From the NCBI GenBank assembly GCA_013400155.1, contig VXBM01000275.1, positions 418,709 through 482,708 on the forward strand: a DNA stretch of 64,000 nt, in the 5' to 3' direction. Below the pieces are notes generated by a model that was not told where the DNA came from, did not search any database, and worked only from the letters and a program-made list of their open reading frames with translations. How positions within the stretch are numbered: the stretch's first letter is position 1; every line of letters begins with the position of its first letter. Shown here one piece after another: positions 1 through 11,800 of the stretch. The position numbers were made by a program, and so were the translations under genes. This DNA is from Helopsaltes ochotensis (Eukaryota > Chordata > Aves > Passeriformes > Locustellidae).

Positions 1-225
1 AAAAAAAAAAAAAAAAAGCACTTATATAGAAAAAAAGGACGCGCAAAAAGTTTGTCGCCCTCGCCTTATTGCCGAAAATAGAGAGAATTAGAGTAACCAA
101 GACGCCACAAAGGAAAAGAAGGGCCAGAGAACCTGTTGCTCCCCCCTCCCCGTGCCCTGCCAGCCCCCGAGGCTCCTGTCACCATCTCAGCATCCTTTAA
201 GCAACAACAACTACGGAAAACAGAA

Positions 226-259
226 GGGAGGAGGAGGAGGAGGAGGAGGAGGAGGAGGG
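226..259. repeat. (GGA)n simple repeat in MSI2 3'UTR
   Basis: There are about ten GGA units on the plus strand, so the transcript carries a CCU-repeat pyrimidine tract. Confidence 0.9.
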
Positions 260-298
260 AAAGAAAAGCAAAAGAAACCCCGTAATATAACAGTTACA

Positions 299-370
299 CT
301 ATGGTTAGGCACTCGCTACGTACACAAAGAATTCCGACTACGTGGCTACGAGACTATGTCAAAAAGGCTA
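299..370 (-). promoter_or_regulatory. UAG cluster in MSI2 3'UTR
   Basis: Six UAG trinucleotides on the transcript strand fall in 72 nt (plus CTA at 299, 316, 338, 346, 354, 368). Three fit the (G/A)UAGU consensus of Musashi proteins (plus 298-302, 337-341, 353-357). Many are in the CpG-containing context CGUAG, so this is not simple repeat drift. Autoregulation by Musashi is inferred. Confidence 0.45.
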
Positions 371-452
371 CGAAAAGATGTGGGTTTGGAGAGGCTTAAA
401 AAGAGGAGGGGGGGAACCCATCGAGAAAATAAAACGAACAAGAAATGGGTTT

Positions 453-460
453 TATATACA
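453..460 (-). promoter_or_regulatory. Pumilio-like element UGUAUAUA in MSI2 3'UTR
   Basis: Plus TATATACA reads UGUAUAUA on the transcript strand, a match to the Pumilio consensus UGUANAUA. It lies within 90 nt of the UAG cluster. One short motif can occur by chance. Confidence 0.35.
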
Positions 461-569
461 TACTTTTAAAAGCTGTTGTTTTTATAGTACAGCAGATTCA
501 TGAGATGATGAGAGAGAGATTTTTTAAACAACCCAAGTCCTTCTGAGTGCCACCTCCAGTTTGCGTTGG

Positions 570-606
570 CGGTGATGGTGGTGATGATGATGGTGATGAT
601 GATGTA
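570..606. repeat. GATG/GGTGAT-type simple repeat in 3'UTR
   Basis: Irregular TGATGG and GATGAT units are seen directly. The transcript strand reads as CAUCAUCAC-like sequence. Confidence 0.8.
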
Positions 607-1067
607 GTGCTCAAAGTCTGATGAGATCACCCGACCGTGGGCCCCTTCAGAAACTTCGCCCTGTCTTGCCCGGACATCCAGAGAGACTCTGCGTGGGGAG
701 AAGGCGGACACGGACACCGGAGAGGGACAGTTAATTGAGGTCGGTTGGGATTTGAAGAAAAAAACCCCAAAGTGTTTGCAAACGCTCTGCAGCCACAGCC
801 TGCCCTGATCCACCCCCGGGGAGAGGGGGTCTTGTATTCCCTGCTCTTATTTCCAGCTCCACCCCAGCTAAGCCGGGATTGGGGGCTTTGCCGAGGGCTG
901 GGCTGGTTTAGGAACAGTAAAATGTGAGCTGATGTGTGGCCAGGGCAAAAACGGCTCCTCAGGCAGATGTTAGGCCATGAATTCACACGGCTTTGGTAAA
1001 AAACGACTTTTCTCTGAAGTACCTGGAAGGTGACAACTTGTACCTGGGCACGCTGAGGCGGCCAGGA

Positions 1068-1073
1068 TTTATT
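1068..1073 (-). terminator. Candidate AATAAA polyadenylation signal in MSI2 3'UTR
   Basis: Plus TTTATT gives AATAAA on the transcript strand, about 1.8 kb after the stop codon. It is the only canonical hexamer I find between the stop codon and base 1. Use is not proven. Confidence 0.3.
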
Positions 1074-2850
1074 TGATGCTGGAGCTTCAGCCTGCAATGC
1101 TCCGTCCCTGCCGGTGCTTAAAGCTGAGATATGTAACGTATAAAAGAGATATAAATATTTAGGGCGCTGGCTCTGCAGGCAGCCGCTCACGGGGCCGGCC
1201 GGGCGATGCTCCCTGGTCCTTTTGGGGTGACCTCCAAAACCCCTCCCCAAATATCCGTGTGGGGGCCATGTCCCAGCAGCATCCTGCAGAGATGTGGGAG
1301 CTGCTGCCTGCCCCGGGAACCTGCGGCTCAGCCAAATCCTGCCCCGAGGGATGCCAGGACCAGCCGCTGCCTCAAGCCTTTCAAACTCAGCCTTCCTGGA
1401 GGAATTAATAATAAGGCTCATTTCCTCCTCTCAAAATCCATTTTAATTAGTAATGAGCAACATTAAAAGCACTTTGTTTTGAAGTCGTTAATGGTTTGAG
1501 TCTCAAGGCTGGCCAGTAAGTGATGGCTGCAGCGATGGGCTGTGCTAAGTGAGGAGTGATTCCAGCCCATCAATCTGCCGGGGCTGCCGGCACCGCGCGT
1601 TATTAGCCTGACTTATGATGTTCTGCTCGGGCTCCAGCTGGCCTCGGGTACCACCTCACTATTCCAGAGGCTGACGGCCCAGGAAACGTGAAGGATTCTG
1701 ACAAATTGATCGGCCGACAGACACCGCTAGGTGCAAGTAATAGCTGGGATTAAGCAACAGCGCTTATGGCACTTTTTTCTTTCCCATAAAAAAAAAACCA
1801 AACCGCTCCTTGGTGGAGCAAATCAATTGACAGAACAATTTCAGGTAATCTTGGGGGTGTGTGTGGAGATGAAGAGTAAATAGAAACCCCCTTTATCCAC
1901 TAGTGTTTAGGTATAAATCTATTTTTATGTAGTTTAAAGTCTCCGAACGTTTTCCACAGTTCCCAGCCCCTTGACTAACTTTAATTCTAATTTCACAGAC
2001 TGAGTTTTGAACGTAAATGATGTGACATTGATCATGTAGTGCTGGGCAAGAGGCAGGGAAATAAAATCTGTCACATCCATTCCATCTGCCTGTCCGGGCT
2101 CGGAGCTCTGGAGGCAAACCCACGCTATTTAATTGGGGTAACTTCTATTTTTCATGGCGTTTCTAATCTACTCCATTCCGAGTGTTAAGAATATTTGTTT
2201 GCAAAGATGAATATGCCAAAGGCCAAATAATAATAAAAAATAAAAATCAAACATTTAATTAACTCGAGCTTAGTTCAAAGGGTAGGAAACTGGCAGCGAT
2301 CCAGGGCTGTGGTGCTCAGGTAATGCCTTTAATTTAATTTGCTCAGGTTTAATTTTTTTTTAATCTTGATAATTGCTCTATGGTTACAAGTTACAATGTT
2401 ATCTTTTAGCTGTAATATTTGGTACAGCACTTAATTAAGAATGATGGTTTCTCAGTAATAAAGCAGTGGGGCTCAGTTATTTCTAAACCAGTGCGCTGGA
2501 AGCAGATCTCTGATCCCCTTGGGATTCTGGCTGCCAGCACTGGGGGTGATTCCCCACAGCTTTCTGGGTTTTCTACCTCTTCAAATTACTGCATGAAGCA
2601 TCATGAAGATGAAAAAGTGACTTTTGGAGGGTTTAGCTTTGGATCTGTCTTCCAGTTTCCAGCCCGTGAGGTCGATTTGAGTAACACAAATCACAGAAAG
2701 GAATGATTAAAGGCCAAGGAAAGACGAAATGAAGATAAAAAAATTGTTCACTAAAAGTAAATATAGGGGAGATGGTAGTTCAGCACAAAGTACAAATGGG
2801 ATATACTGTAATACCTCCAAGTGAGATGGCAACCAACCATGTGTAACGTT

Positions 2851-2892
2851 TCAATGGTATCCATTTGTAAAAGCCGTTGCAATCAAAGGTCC
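2851..2892 (-). CDS. MSI2: MSI2 last coding exon
   Basis: After CAATTTTAG, the minus strand reads GGACCTTTGATTGCAACGGC and continues in phase 0 as [13 protein letters not shown] followed by TGA at 2851-2853. This is the shared C-terminus of Musashi-1 and Musashi-2. The upstream exon ends in phase 0, so the join is exact. Everything below 2851 is 3'UTR. Confidence 0.97.
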   Translation of the reverse strand, partial: GPLIATAFTNGYH

Positions 2893-5800
2893 CTAAAATT
2901 GTACAATTGTTAAGTTCATCAGTCTCTATACATGGGAACAGCTGATTATTAATTTTTGCCAAGAAATTATCAAAGGACTTGAAAGACTGTGTTGCCAGCA
3001 TGAATAGGGTTTTTCCAAGAGCTGTTCTGGTCACCAGGTGTGCTCAACCCTATGGTCACCTTTCCAAGACCATCATCTTCTCATTCCCCCAGGAGCAAAA
3101 ATAAGCTTTGGGGTTTTCCCTTTTTTATTTTTAAACCAGGGTTAGTAAATGGAGAGTGTTAAATAAATATATAGGTAATAAAAGCTATGGGGATTCTTTG
3201 CAGTTATTGGGGGAATTAAGAGGCTGCCAATCTGCAAGTCAATTATAAAATGGTTCTTTGGGAAGTGTTAGTGCAGACAAATCTGGATACTCAGGCTTGG
3301 ACTTGGTGTCCAATCACTCGAAAAATCAGGATTTTGCTGAGACAAAGTGACCAAGTTTTCAAGCACAAACAGGTTTTTAGGTGAAAAATGGAAATAAGAG
3401 GTGTTGTAAGTGGTGAGAGGTGGCAGTCTGAGCTGACAGAGCTCCTTGCAGAGCAGTAATATTCATGTTTGTGCTAGAATTGATCCACGGGGACTGTCAA
3501 GTCCATGGTGTGACCATGGGAGGGGCAGGCCCGGGATGGGAATTGAGCACACAGGCATAATGTGAGGCAGAGGGTTTGGTTTGTCTTTTTTGCAATCAAA
3601 ATAACAGTTTTGGGAACTTTGTCTGCACTACACTCCTGCTGCCCCCATCCGATTCCACCAGGGAGTGAAGTTCTCCTCTCGGTCTGAGGGACCTTCGGGG
3701 GAGCCTCTGCACCTCCTCATGGTCCAGGAGATAAAAACCAACTCCAGCCTGTTCTGCACAAAGGGCAGGAGCCCCCTTGCAGAGGGTGCTGGGGTGCCGG
3801 CGGGGCGGGGGCCAGCCCCATTCATGCTCACACACAGGTGACACAGCCACGTGCAGCCTCGTTAAGCGATCTGTGCCCTCATTAGTGCGACCGCAGCCCC
3901 GCCGCGGCGCCGGGAGGAGCCTCCCGGTGACCCCACGGCGAATGTGGCCCCTCGCTCCAACCAGGGACCCCAAAGGTGGGCAAACCAGCGACGAGGAGCA
4001 GGACACGTCCTGGCCTCCTGATGCAGGACCCGCCAGCCAAATTACTGAGCTAATTTTGCTCGTTTAGTGTCGCTCTGCCTGCCAAAGGGTGCAGCAGCCA
4101 CGAGGGGTAGCTGGGCTGATATAGAGCCCGTATGGACAAGCAGGGATTTCAATCCCGTGTTTATTAAATATTGCCCTTTGAGGCATGCCATGTCTGGCAG
4201 ACGGCTCCAAAGGAGTGCCTGCACCAAGAGATTGCTCAGGTTGGATATTAGGAAAAAATTTCCTCGTTGTTGGAGCGATTAATCACTGGAATGGGTGGTG
4301 GAGTCACCATCCCGGGAAATGTGGCAATTTGTGATACGGTCTGGTTCACAAGGTGCTGATTGGTCAAAGGTTGGACTTGATTTTGGAGGTTTTTTTCCCC
4401 AACCTTAACGATTGCAGCTGGAACATCTGGATAAGGAGCCATCACTCCCCGACTCCGGCTGGTAACCGTGCCGTGGGGCGGGCGGGTCCCGGCAGCGAGG
4501 GGCCGCGCTCGCCGCGGGGCCAGCGCCTCCCAAACCCCCCCAGACCCCCCCGGGCCCCGGGAAGGAGCCCCGCGGAGCGCGGGGTACTTACGGCGATGCC
4601 GTGTCCGAAGCCGGAGCCCGGCTGCGGGCTGGCGGCGCTTATGTAGTTACCCACGCCGGAGTCCTGGCTGGCCGTGCCGTAGAGATCCGCCACGGGCCCG
4701 GGGCTGTTGGCCCCGGGGAAGCCTCCGGGCCGCGCTGGGTTGGAGCCTGCCGGGGAAGCGGGTGCGCCAAAATTCGGTTGAGCACTGTAGCTATTCAAGA
4801 CTGGTGTGCAGAGAATAAAGCTGGGTATGAGGCCAGACGCCGGGCATGCACCGGTATTACAAAGCCAAACACCAGAATAAACAGCCTAGGCCCAATTCTA
4901 ACACTTAACCAAGGCCATGCGAGAGGAGAGCAAGTACTGGAGAAGAGTCAGCCCGGACTACTACGAAGCTTAGAGCTCCAAAAATATATATATGGATATA
5001 TATAAAATAAATTAAAAAAAAAAAAAAAANAATTAAAAAAAAAAAAAAAAGAACAATCATTCAACACACTACTGCAACCAGAGACTGGAGGTGCTCATTT
5101 TCACCAAATTATCACAAAATATAATAGGTATTTTTCAACATCTGACTTGATGCTCATGCAGTAGTAACAAGTTCTCTAGGTCTGGGCACGCCGAGACAGC
5201 ATTCACATCCCATGCAAACTACAAAGGAACTAGTTTGAGACTACACATTGTGGTAATATTGATATTAAAATGTTGACAGCAAATAACTTGAATCACATCT
5301 AGGAAGATCAGTTTTTGGATCCATTCGATACTTTTGGAAAAAACCCGCCCTTTTAGATCAGTAAGCTGTAGAAATAGTTCAATAGGTTTTTGTTTTTGTT
5401 TTTGTTTTTCTTTAAATGATATGGAATGGAACAGTTTGGATTTTTCTCTTTTAAATATGAGCAAGGAGAGTTTTGTTTTAGTTAGGTTTTTTTTCCTTTT
5501 GATTTGGAGAGCGAAGACCTATCTTCGTCTCCAAAACCATGCTTGGGACATCAACCAAAATTAAACAAATAAATAAAGATCAAAAGCAAAAAAGAATTCC
5601 AGAGGGTGGATGACAACTCACCTCCTAATGTGGAAGTAAAAGAAAATTTAATTTTTTTCCTCCCTTAATTTTTTTTTTTTTTGAGAAAGAAAAACAATGT
5701 AAATAAGAATGATACTGAAGAAGAAATTTAGATATTAAAGCATGTTAGATGATCAAGCTTCTGGCATTTCTCACGGCTGCTCTTGGATGTAGAATTTATG

Positions 5801-8800
5801 AGGAAGAAGTTTCAATGCGAAAGAAAAGTCAGCGGACTGGGAGGAGCTGGATGGAGATGGCTGCGGGAAGCTGGAGCTACACCTGGGTGGTCCCTGCAAG
5901 GTCCCTGGGGAGCCCAGGGAGCCTGGTCTGCCCACACCCCCCGTGTCCCCTGTGTCCCCCGCGTCCCACCGTGTCCCCCCACCACACGATGGCCAACGGG
6001 CACGACGTGGGCCCCACACCTCCGCCTGCCCCAGACCCCAGCCAGGCACCCCACCCATCACGGCATCACCCCCTCTGCTCCCTTCCAGGCTGCCCCAAGG
6101 CTACTTCAGCCTTTTCCTCCGGCTGCCGACTCCCCGGCAGCTTCATTAAACACCAGAAGGGGTCAGGTCTGGTGGGCCGGAGCGACCTTTGCCCACAGGT
6201 CTGACCGCAGGGTTCTCCTGGAGACCGCCCTGCAGCCAGCCCCGCGCTCCCACCAGAGTGCTGTGGTGGGCACAGGCTGGACCTCTCCTGCCCTGGCCCC
6301 CTCCCCTCATCGCCCACCCAGGGGCTCCCCAGCTCTCAAATGAACGAACTGGCCAAGAGAAGCGCGGCCTTCTGGTGGCTCTGTGTGACAGGGAGGTCAG
6401 CTCTGGACAACAAATGATTCACCACAGCTCTGAACTGGTAGCAGGGGAGGGTAAGTAGGACATCTAAGCTAGCAAGTTAAAAGAAATAAGGCATGAGAGA
6501 GTAAACAGATTTTGGACTTCGCTGGCAAACAAAGAGCCTTTTTTTATTATTAAAGATTAAATGTCAAGATAACATTTGGCCTTCTCACTCGTGAAGAAAA
6601 ATATCCAGCTGAGATGTTCCAAAGCCCTTTATTACTAGAAGCCAGCACTTTTCCCCCCTTCTCTTCCCTTTGGTTCAATAAAATGGATGTGTATTTTCCT
6701 GCCAAGTCACACAGAAAACCCAGTTGGCTGCTCCGAGCGACAGCGGGACACGGCACGGCCAGGAGCATCCTGTTAGTAAAATACTCCTGCAAACCCCACA
6801 GCAGCACCACAAACCTCCAGAAGAACCAACCGAGGAACCACAGAGACTCTCTGTGCCCCAAAACCCCACACCCCGCCCCGGCCCCTCTCATTTGCATCTC
6901 TTAAGAGTGGAAGTAAGGCTTTTCACACCTGCAGGAAGAGCTGGCAGTGGGTTGTTTAGGTAGGTAATGAAAAGGTGATTTTTCAGCCACTGACCAGGGG
7001 ATCAACACTCCACACACACAGAGCAGGGAAAACGGGCATTCCAAAGGCTGCTCCACCTCCTGGGAAGTGCTGTGTGGAGGCTGAGATGCCCTGGCACCTC
7101 TACATGTGGTGCCTGAAAAACTCCACAGAAAAAGCTGGAAGCTTTTCCAGAGCCAGCACTTCACTCCAGACACTATAAATGAAACACAAAGCTCCCATAA
7201 CAAGCAGGAGGCTCAGCAGCCCCAGAAAGCCGTATTTTAATGATTTGCTCAGCCATGGTTTTGTGAAGTATTTGCCTTCCTCCAGGAGCTCAGGTGAGCT
7301 CACCTGGAGCCAGAGGCACCTTTACCATCCCAACAGCAAAGGGACCCTGAACAACTTCCCCAACGTGCACATCCTGATGTGTTCTGGCAAGAACTACCTG
7401 GAAACAAAGTTTGTTTTACACAAACCTGGAGTACCCTGAGACTAAAAGGAAGAAGGAAAAATGCCTGCAATCCTCTAGACTCCAGATACTGCATCACTAA
7501 GAAAAGTTAATACTTCTTGGAAGCCTGTGTCCTTATGACAAAATTCCTGATGTTGGAGGTTCTCAGAAGTTCTCCAAGGCTGCTGTGAACTGTGGGAATT
7601 GCTGAGCACTGACATTAATTCTTTGCAGGCTGGAAGGAATTGGAGACTTTCCCCTGGCCATCCCATGGTAAGAACAGGAATTGGGGCAAGTGTTTGGAAG
7701 CTCATTGCTGAAAAACTGTCAGGGGCAATTCCAAGAATTGCCAGCACTCAGGAAGTCCTGGCAGCAAAGGACCCATTTCAGGTCCCATTTCCCAACCGAC
7801 TGTACACAAAGCCATCCTGCAGCAGGCAACTTCACAGCTCTGAGACTGCCTAAGCACCTGCAGCTCAAAGGCTTCCTCTGGGCAAAATTCACAATCCCAG
7901 GTGTCCCCAGGAAGCCCTGGGATAGATCAAGGTCAGGAGAGATGTGGAAAAGATTAGATGTGCCTCTAGGTCACAGCCAACCACCTTTTATCTTCAGCCC
8001 CAGTGACCCTCCCTCCTCTGGGCTACAGAAGCTCCTTCCTGCGCCGATGGAGATCAAGGGCCAGCAGCCAGGAGCTCTGGCACTGATAGAACAGGGCAGG
8101 TCAATGTCTTGCTTGCTTCACTTTGAATTTGCTGTGGTCCTTCTTGCAGAAAAGACTCTCAGCCTGTGAATTTTGATCAGCAGGTGAACGTTTGCCTGCA
8201 GGCCAGAGGGACAGGCTTTGGGGAGCCTCAGGGGTACTCCACCCAGGCTCACAGTGGCTTGGGGAGCACTGAAAAGCAGTAAGGGAAAGTGAGAAGGGAC
8301 ACAGAATGATATAAAAAATGTGGGTTCATAAACCAGCCCCAGCAGGCTGTTTTTAATGCCAATATTGGCGCTGGCGGAGTTGGGAGCTGCTGTGCAGGGC
8401 TGGCACAGCAAGAGCTGGACCTCTTCAGGCAGGCAGGCTTTATTACCAACCCATCCTTCAGCAGAGTGCCTTTATCCCCATTTAACATGCGTGTGAGATG
8501 CTTCTCCACGTTCAGCCAAGTGATTTATGTCAAGGAGCCAAGAGCTGGAGCCCAAAGCAGCCTGGCAGCCCCGGCTGAGGCAGGGCAGGAGGGATGCGCC
8601 TCCAGAGCCTTCTCCTGCAAACCGCCACGCTCGCACAGACCCTGCTCGCACCTTAATCCGTGTTCAACAAGAAAGGTCATTGCTGAAAGATAAACTCTCC
8701 CTCGATGAACTCTTGAGAAATTTCTAAGTCAGGATTCCTGCTGACATTTGAGCAGCGTTACGCTAACGAGGACCCGAACGCCGCTGGGCCTGGGCAAAGC

Positions 8801-11800
8801 ACCACAGGCTGGATGCTGGAATCCCACCCGAATAAACTCAATCCAGCCATGAATGATGAAGGGAAAGAGGAAGGGAAAAGGAGAAGAAACGTGAGGATTT
8901 TGACATCACCTCCTACAAGGGGAACTCACACGGTACTGGGATGACAGCCAGGCCCTTAGGGACTCGTAAATGAGACCTGATGACAAAAAACCCACTTAGG
9001 CACCACTAAAATATACTGTATTTGAAAGGAAACAAACCAGGGTCAATCTGGACAGCGGACTAAGACAGACACTGCATGGCAATCGTGCCCTGCACACAGC
9101 CCATATGGAGCCTTGGTGACACCTTCCCTCTCCTACAGCACCAAAACCCAAAGACTTAAAACACCTTTGCAAGGGAATCATAACAAATATGAGTATTTTA
9201 TAATTAAAAAAAAAAAATAATCCAGGTTAGGAACAGTGCAGAATGTGTGTCTGCCATCCTTGCCACAGTGCACAGGTAAGGAAATCCTCACGAGGGAAAG
9301 AAACCTCCACAATTCTCTGGATTTCCTCTTTGAGCAGAGGCAGGATATTCCTTGTCCCTGGGCAGCCATGCATGGGGGTGAGCAGCTCTGCAGGGACAGG
9401 GGAACTTGACAGTGTGGGGTTAAAGTAAGATTCACTGATTTTTGAAGTCTTTTCCAACATAACTGATTCTATGATTCTCATCAGAAATTCATTTTTCACC
9501 TGCTGTCAAGCATATCCTACAACCAGAGGTGGTCATCTCCAGCCCTTTTCTCCTTCAAGACCCTCCCTGTTCCTGCCTTGTCCCACTGCCCTCAGGTGGA
9601 TTCCTGCACAAACAGGTTTCTTCACAACTTGTTGATCCAGCGCTCTAATTTCTGGATGACTCTCTCATCTGCCATAAACAGCCACGCACAATTTGGCAGG
9701 CATTTCTACCATCAATGTTTATGATAATAACTAAACGTGCTTGAAAGCAGCAGGAAATTTTCAATATAACTATCATTAAGACAAAATGCTTTAAATCAAA
9801 GCCATTACCCACCACCAAGACTCAAAGCTCACAAGATTAGTCTGTTTTTCTATCTTTATGAAAAATTCATAGAACACGCGGCAAACATCATCTTCCAGCT
9901 CGACGGAGTAAATGATATAATAACATGGAATGCTGCCAACAGGGACGGGAGCAGGCAGGGCACGGGGGCACTGGGCAGGGCACTGAGCAGCCCAGCTGGG
10001 ACAGGGGACTGCTCCACAGCCTGGTGGCACTGAATTTCAAAGCCAGGTTGGAGCTGGTGAAGTGGAAGGTGTCCCTGCCATGACATGGGGTTGGGCTAGA
10101 CAGTCTTTAAGGTCCCTTCCAACCCAACCTGCTCTGAGATTCTATGAATTCATGAATTTGAGTCACTTGGGTCCATTTACTGCTGGATTTTAAGAGAAGA
10201 CTGTCACAGATGGAGTATCACCTGCTCCCAAGCATTCCAGCCTCTGCAACCACCCAAGCACAACTGCTGCAGAGGACACAGAGCAAAACCACAGCGAGGT
10301 GTGGGGACAACCCCGCCCTCCTCGGGGACCCCGAGTGTCCCAGAGCGTGGCACTAATGGCCACGCTGTCACACGCATGACTAACAGAGCAGCACTCACCA
10401 CGTGACGCCGAGACTTTAAATAACCAGCACAACTTCGGCACCGCATGCAAATCTTACATCATTAGTGCTCAGAGCCTTATAAATATAATTAGCAGCACTG
10501 CACCCATGTTACAGATCGCTTGGCCAAAGCTAATTCTTTGTGCAGTCAGGGCTGAAGTTAATGGGAGTTTGTACCTTGCTTTTCAGAGCTGCTAACAACC
10601 AGAGTGTCATTTACCTGGGACTGGATGTACAAATTAATGCCGGTCTGAAATAAGACATCGGTGTTCCTAGTCCTCAGTGGCCTATTCAGGCTGCAGGAGT
10701 ACACTGGCACAGCACTGAGAAATAAAAGCTCACATTCGGGCTCTTTTCTGCTATACCAATCACCTCACAGAGCTCCAAACCCCCTTATTTGTGGTCAGGT
10801 TGAGCCACTGGAAGCGTTGCTTCCCTGTGTCTGAGCTTTTACAGAGCGTGGTTTCTGTCGGAGGCAGCGTGTGGCACACCTCGAACTCGGATCAATGCTC
10901 CAGCTCACAAACGTCTCCGAAATAATGAGCTGGAAACACACAGATATTCTGGAGAATAACAAGGTACAAACAGCTCCCAGCTCGCTGGAAGAGAAAGTGG
11001 GAGACAAACCAGAAAAACAAATACCGCCGGCGTCACGATGAGAGCTGCCATGTTGAACATCTCTCATGGGGACCTGCATCCCTCTGCTCCCGCTCTTCCC
11101 AAGCAGACTTGAAAAGCAAACTCTCTCTCTAAGAACCCCGTGGCAGACGCGGCTCCTCTGCAAGTGTGAAGAGCTACAGATGACAGCTGGCTCAGTCCTG
11201 ACTGGAGAATCAAACGCGAGCGCTGTGCCTTCCCTGTCACCCTGACACGCTCCGTAATGGGGAGCAGCCAGGCTGCCCCAGGTTATCCCTCCCCTGCAGC
11301 TACCCTGGCCCTGCAGGGAAAAAGGAAAATACAGCAACTGTCGGGCTCATCACCAAAATAAGTGGTGATGAGGCTGAGACACACCGAGATCTGCCCTAAC
11401 AAGGTACTATTTGTATGTTATTTCCTAGCTGCAGTCACACTTCCAAAGGCTGCTCTGCCTCTGCAGCCCCTTTGGAAACGGCTTCACACATCAAAATATC
11501 GCAGGGTAATGACAGCAAGCAGTGGGTGGTGAGCTGGCTCCGCTCGGCAATTACAGCTGGAAGTGAGAGGGAACCAGGAGGGAGGGCTGAGTGCTGCCCA
11601 CCTTCCTGGAGCTGGGCACAACGGGGTGACAATGGCACCTGGGATCTTGGGCAACTGCTCGTGCTGCAGCCTCAGTGTCCTCCTGCCACCCTGCATCCCC
11701 AGCCACAGCCCGACACAAACCAGCTGCTGAACTACCCGAGAGGAGCCAGGAGCAAGAGCTGCGCACTTTCCATAGCTTAGGCAGGATCAAAATTCACCTG

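Larger units (their letters stand above)
1..2850 (-). other. MSI2: MSI2 main 3'UTR (extent uncertain)
   Basis: The sequence after the TGA has no splice-linked coding potential. It contains AT-rich blocks (about 2140-2420), (GGA)n and GATGATGG-type simple repeats, a UAG cluster and a Pumilio-like site. One canonical AATAAA on the minus strand lies at 1068-1073 and could end a shorter form. I see no AATAAA or ATTAAA between it and base 1, so a longer form would end outside the window or use a variant signal. MSI2 is known for a long 3'UTR, but the boundary here is inferred. Confidence 0.6.

Noticed and set aside
627..1421. 264-codon minus-strand open frame
   Set aside because: It lies in the MSI2 3'UTR, has no recognisable domain, and its composition follows local GC bias.
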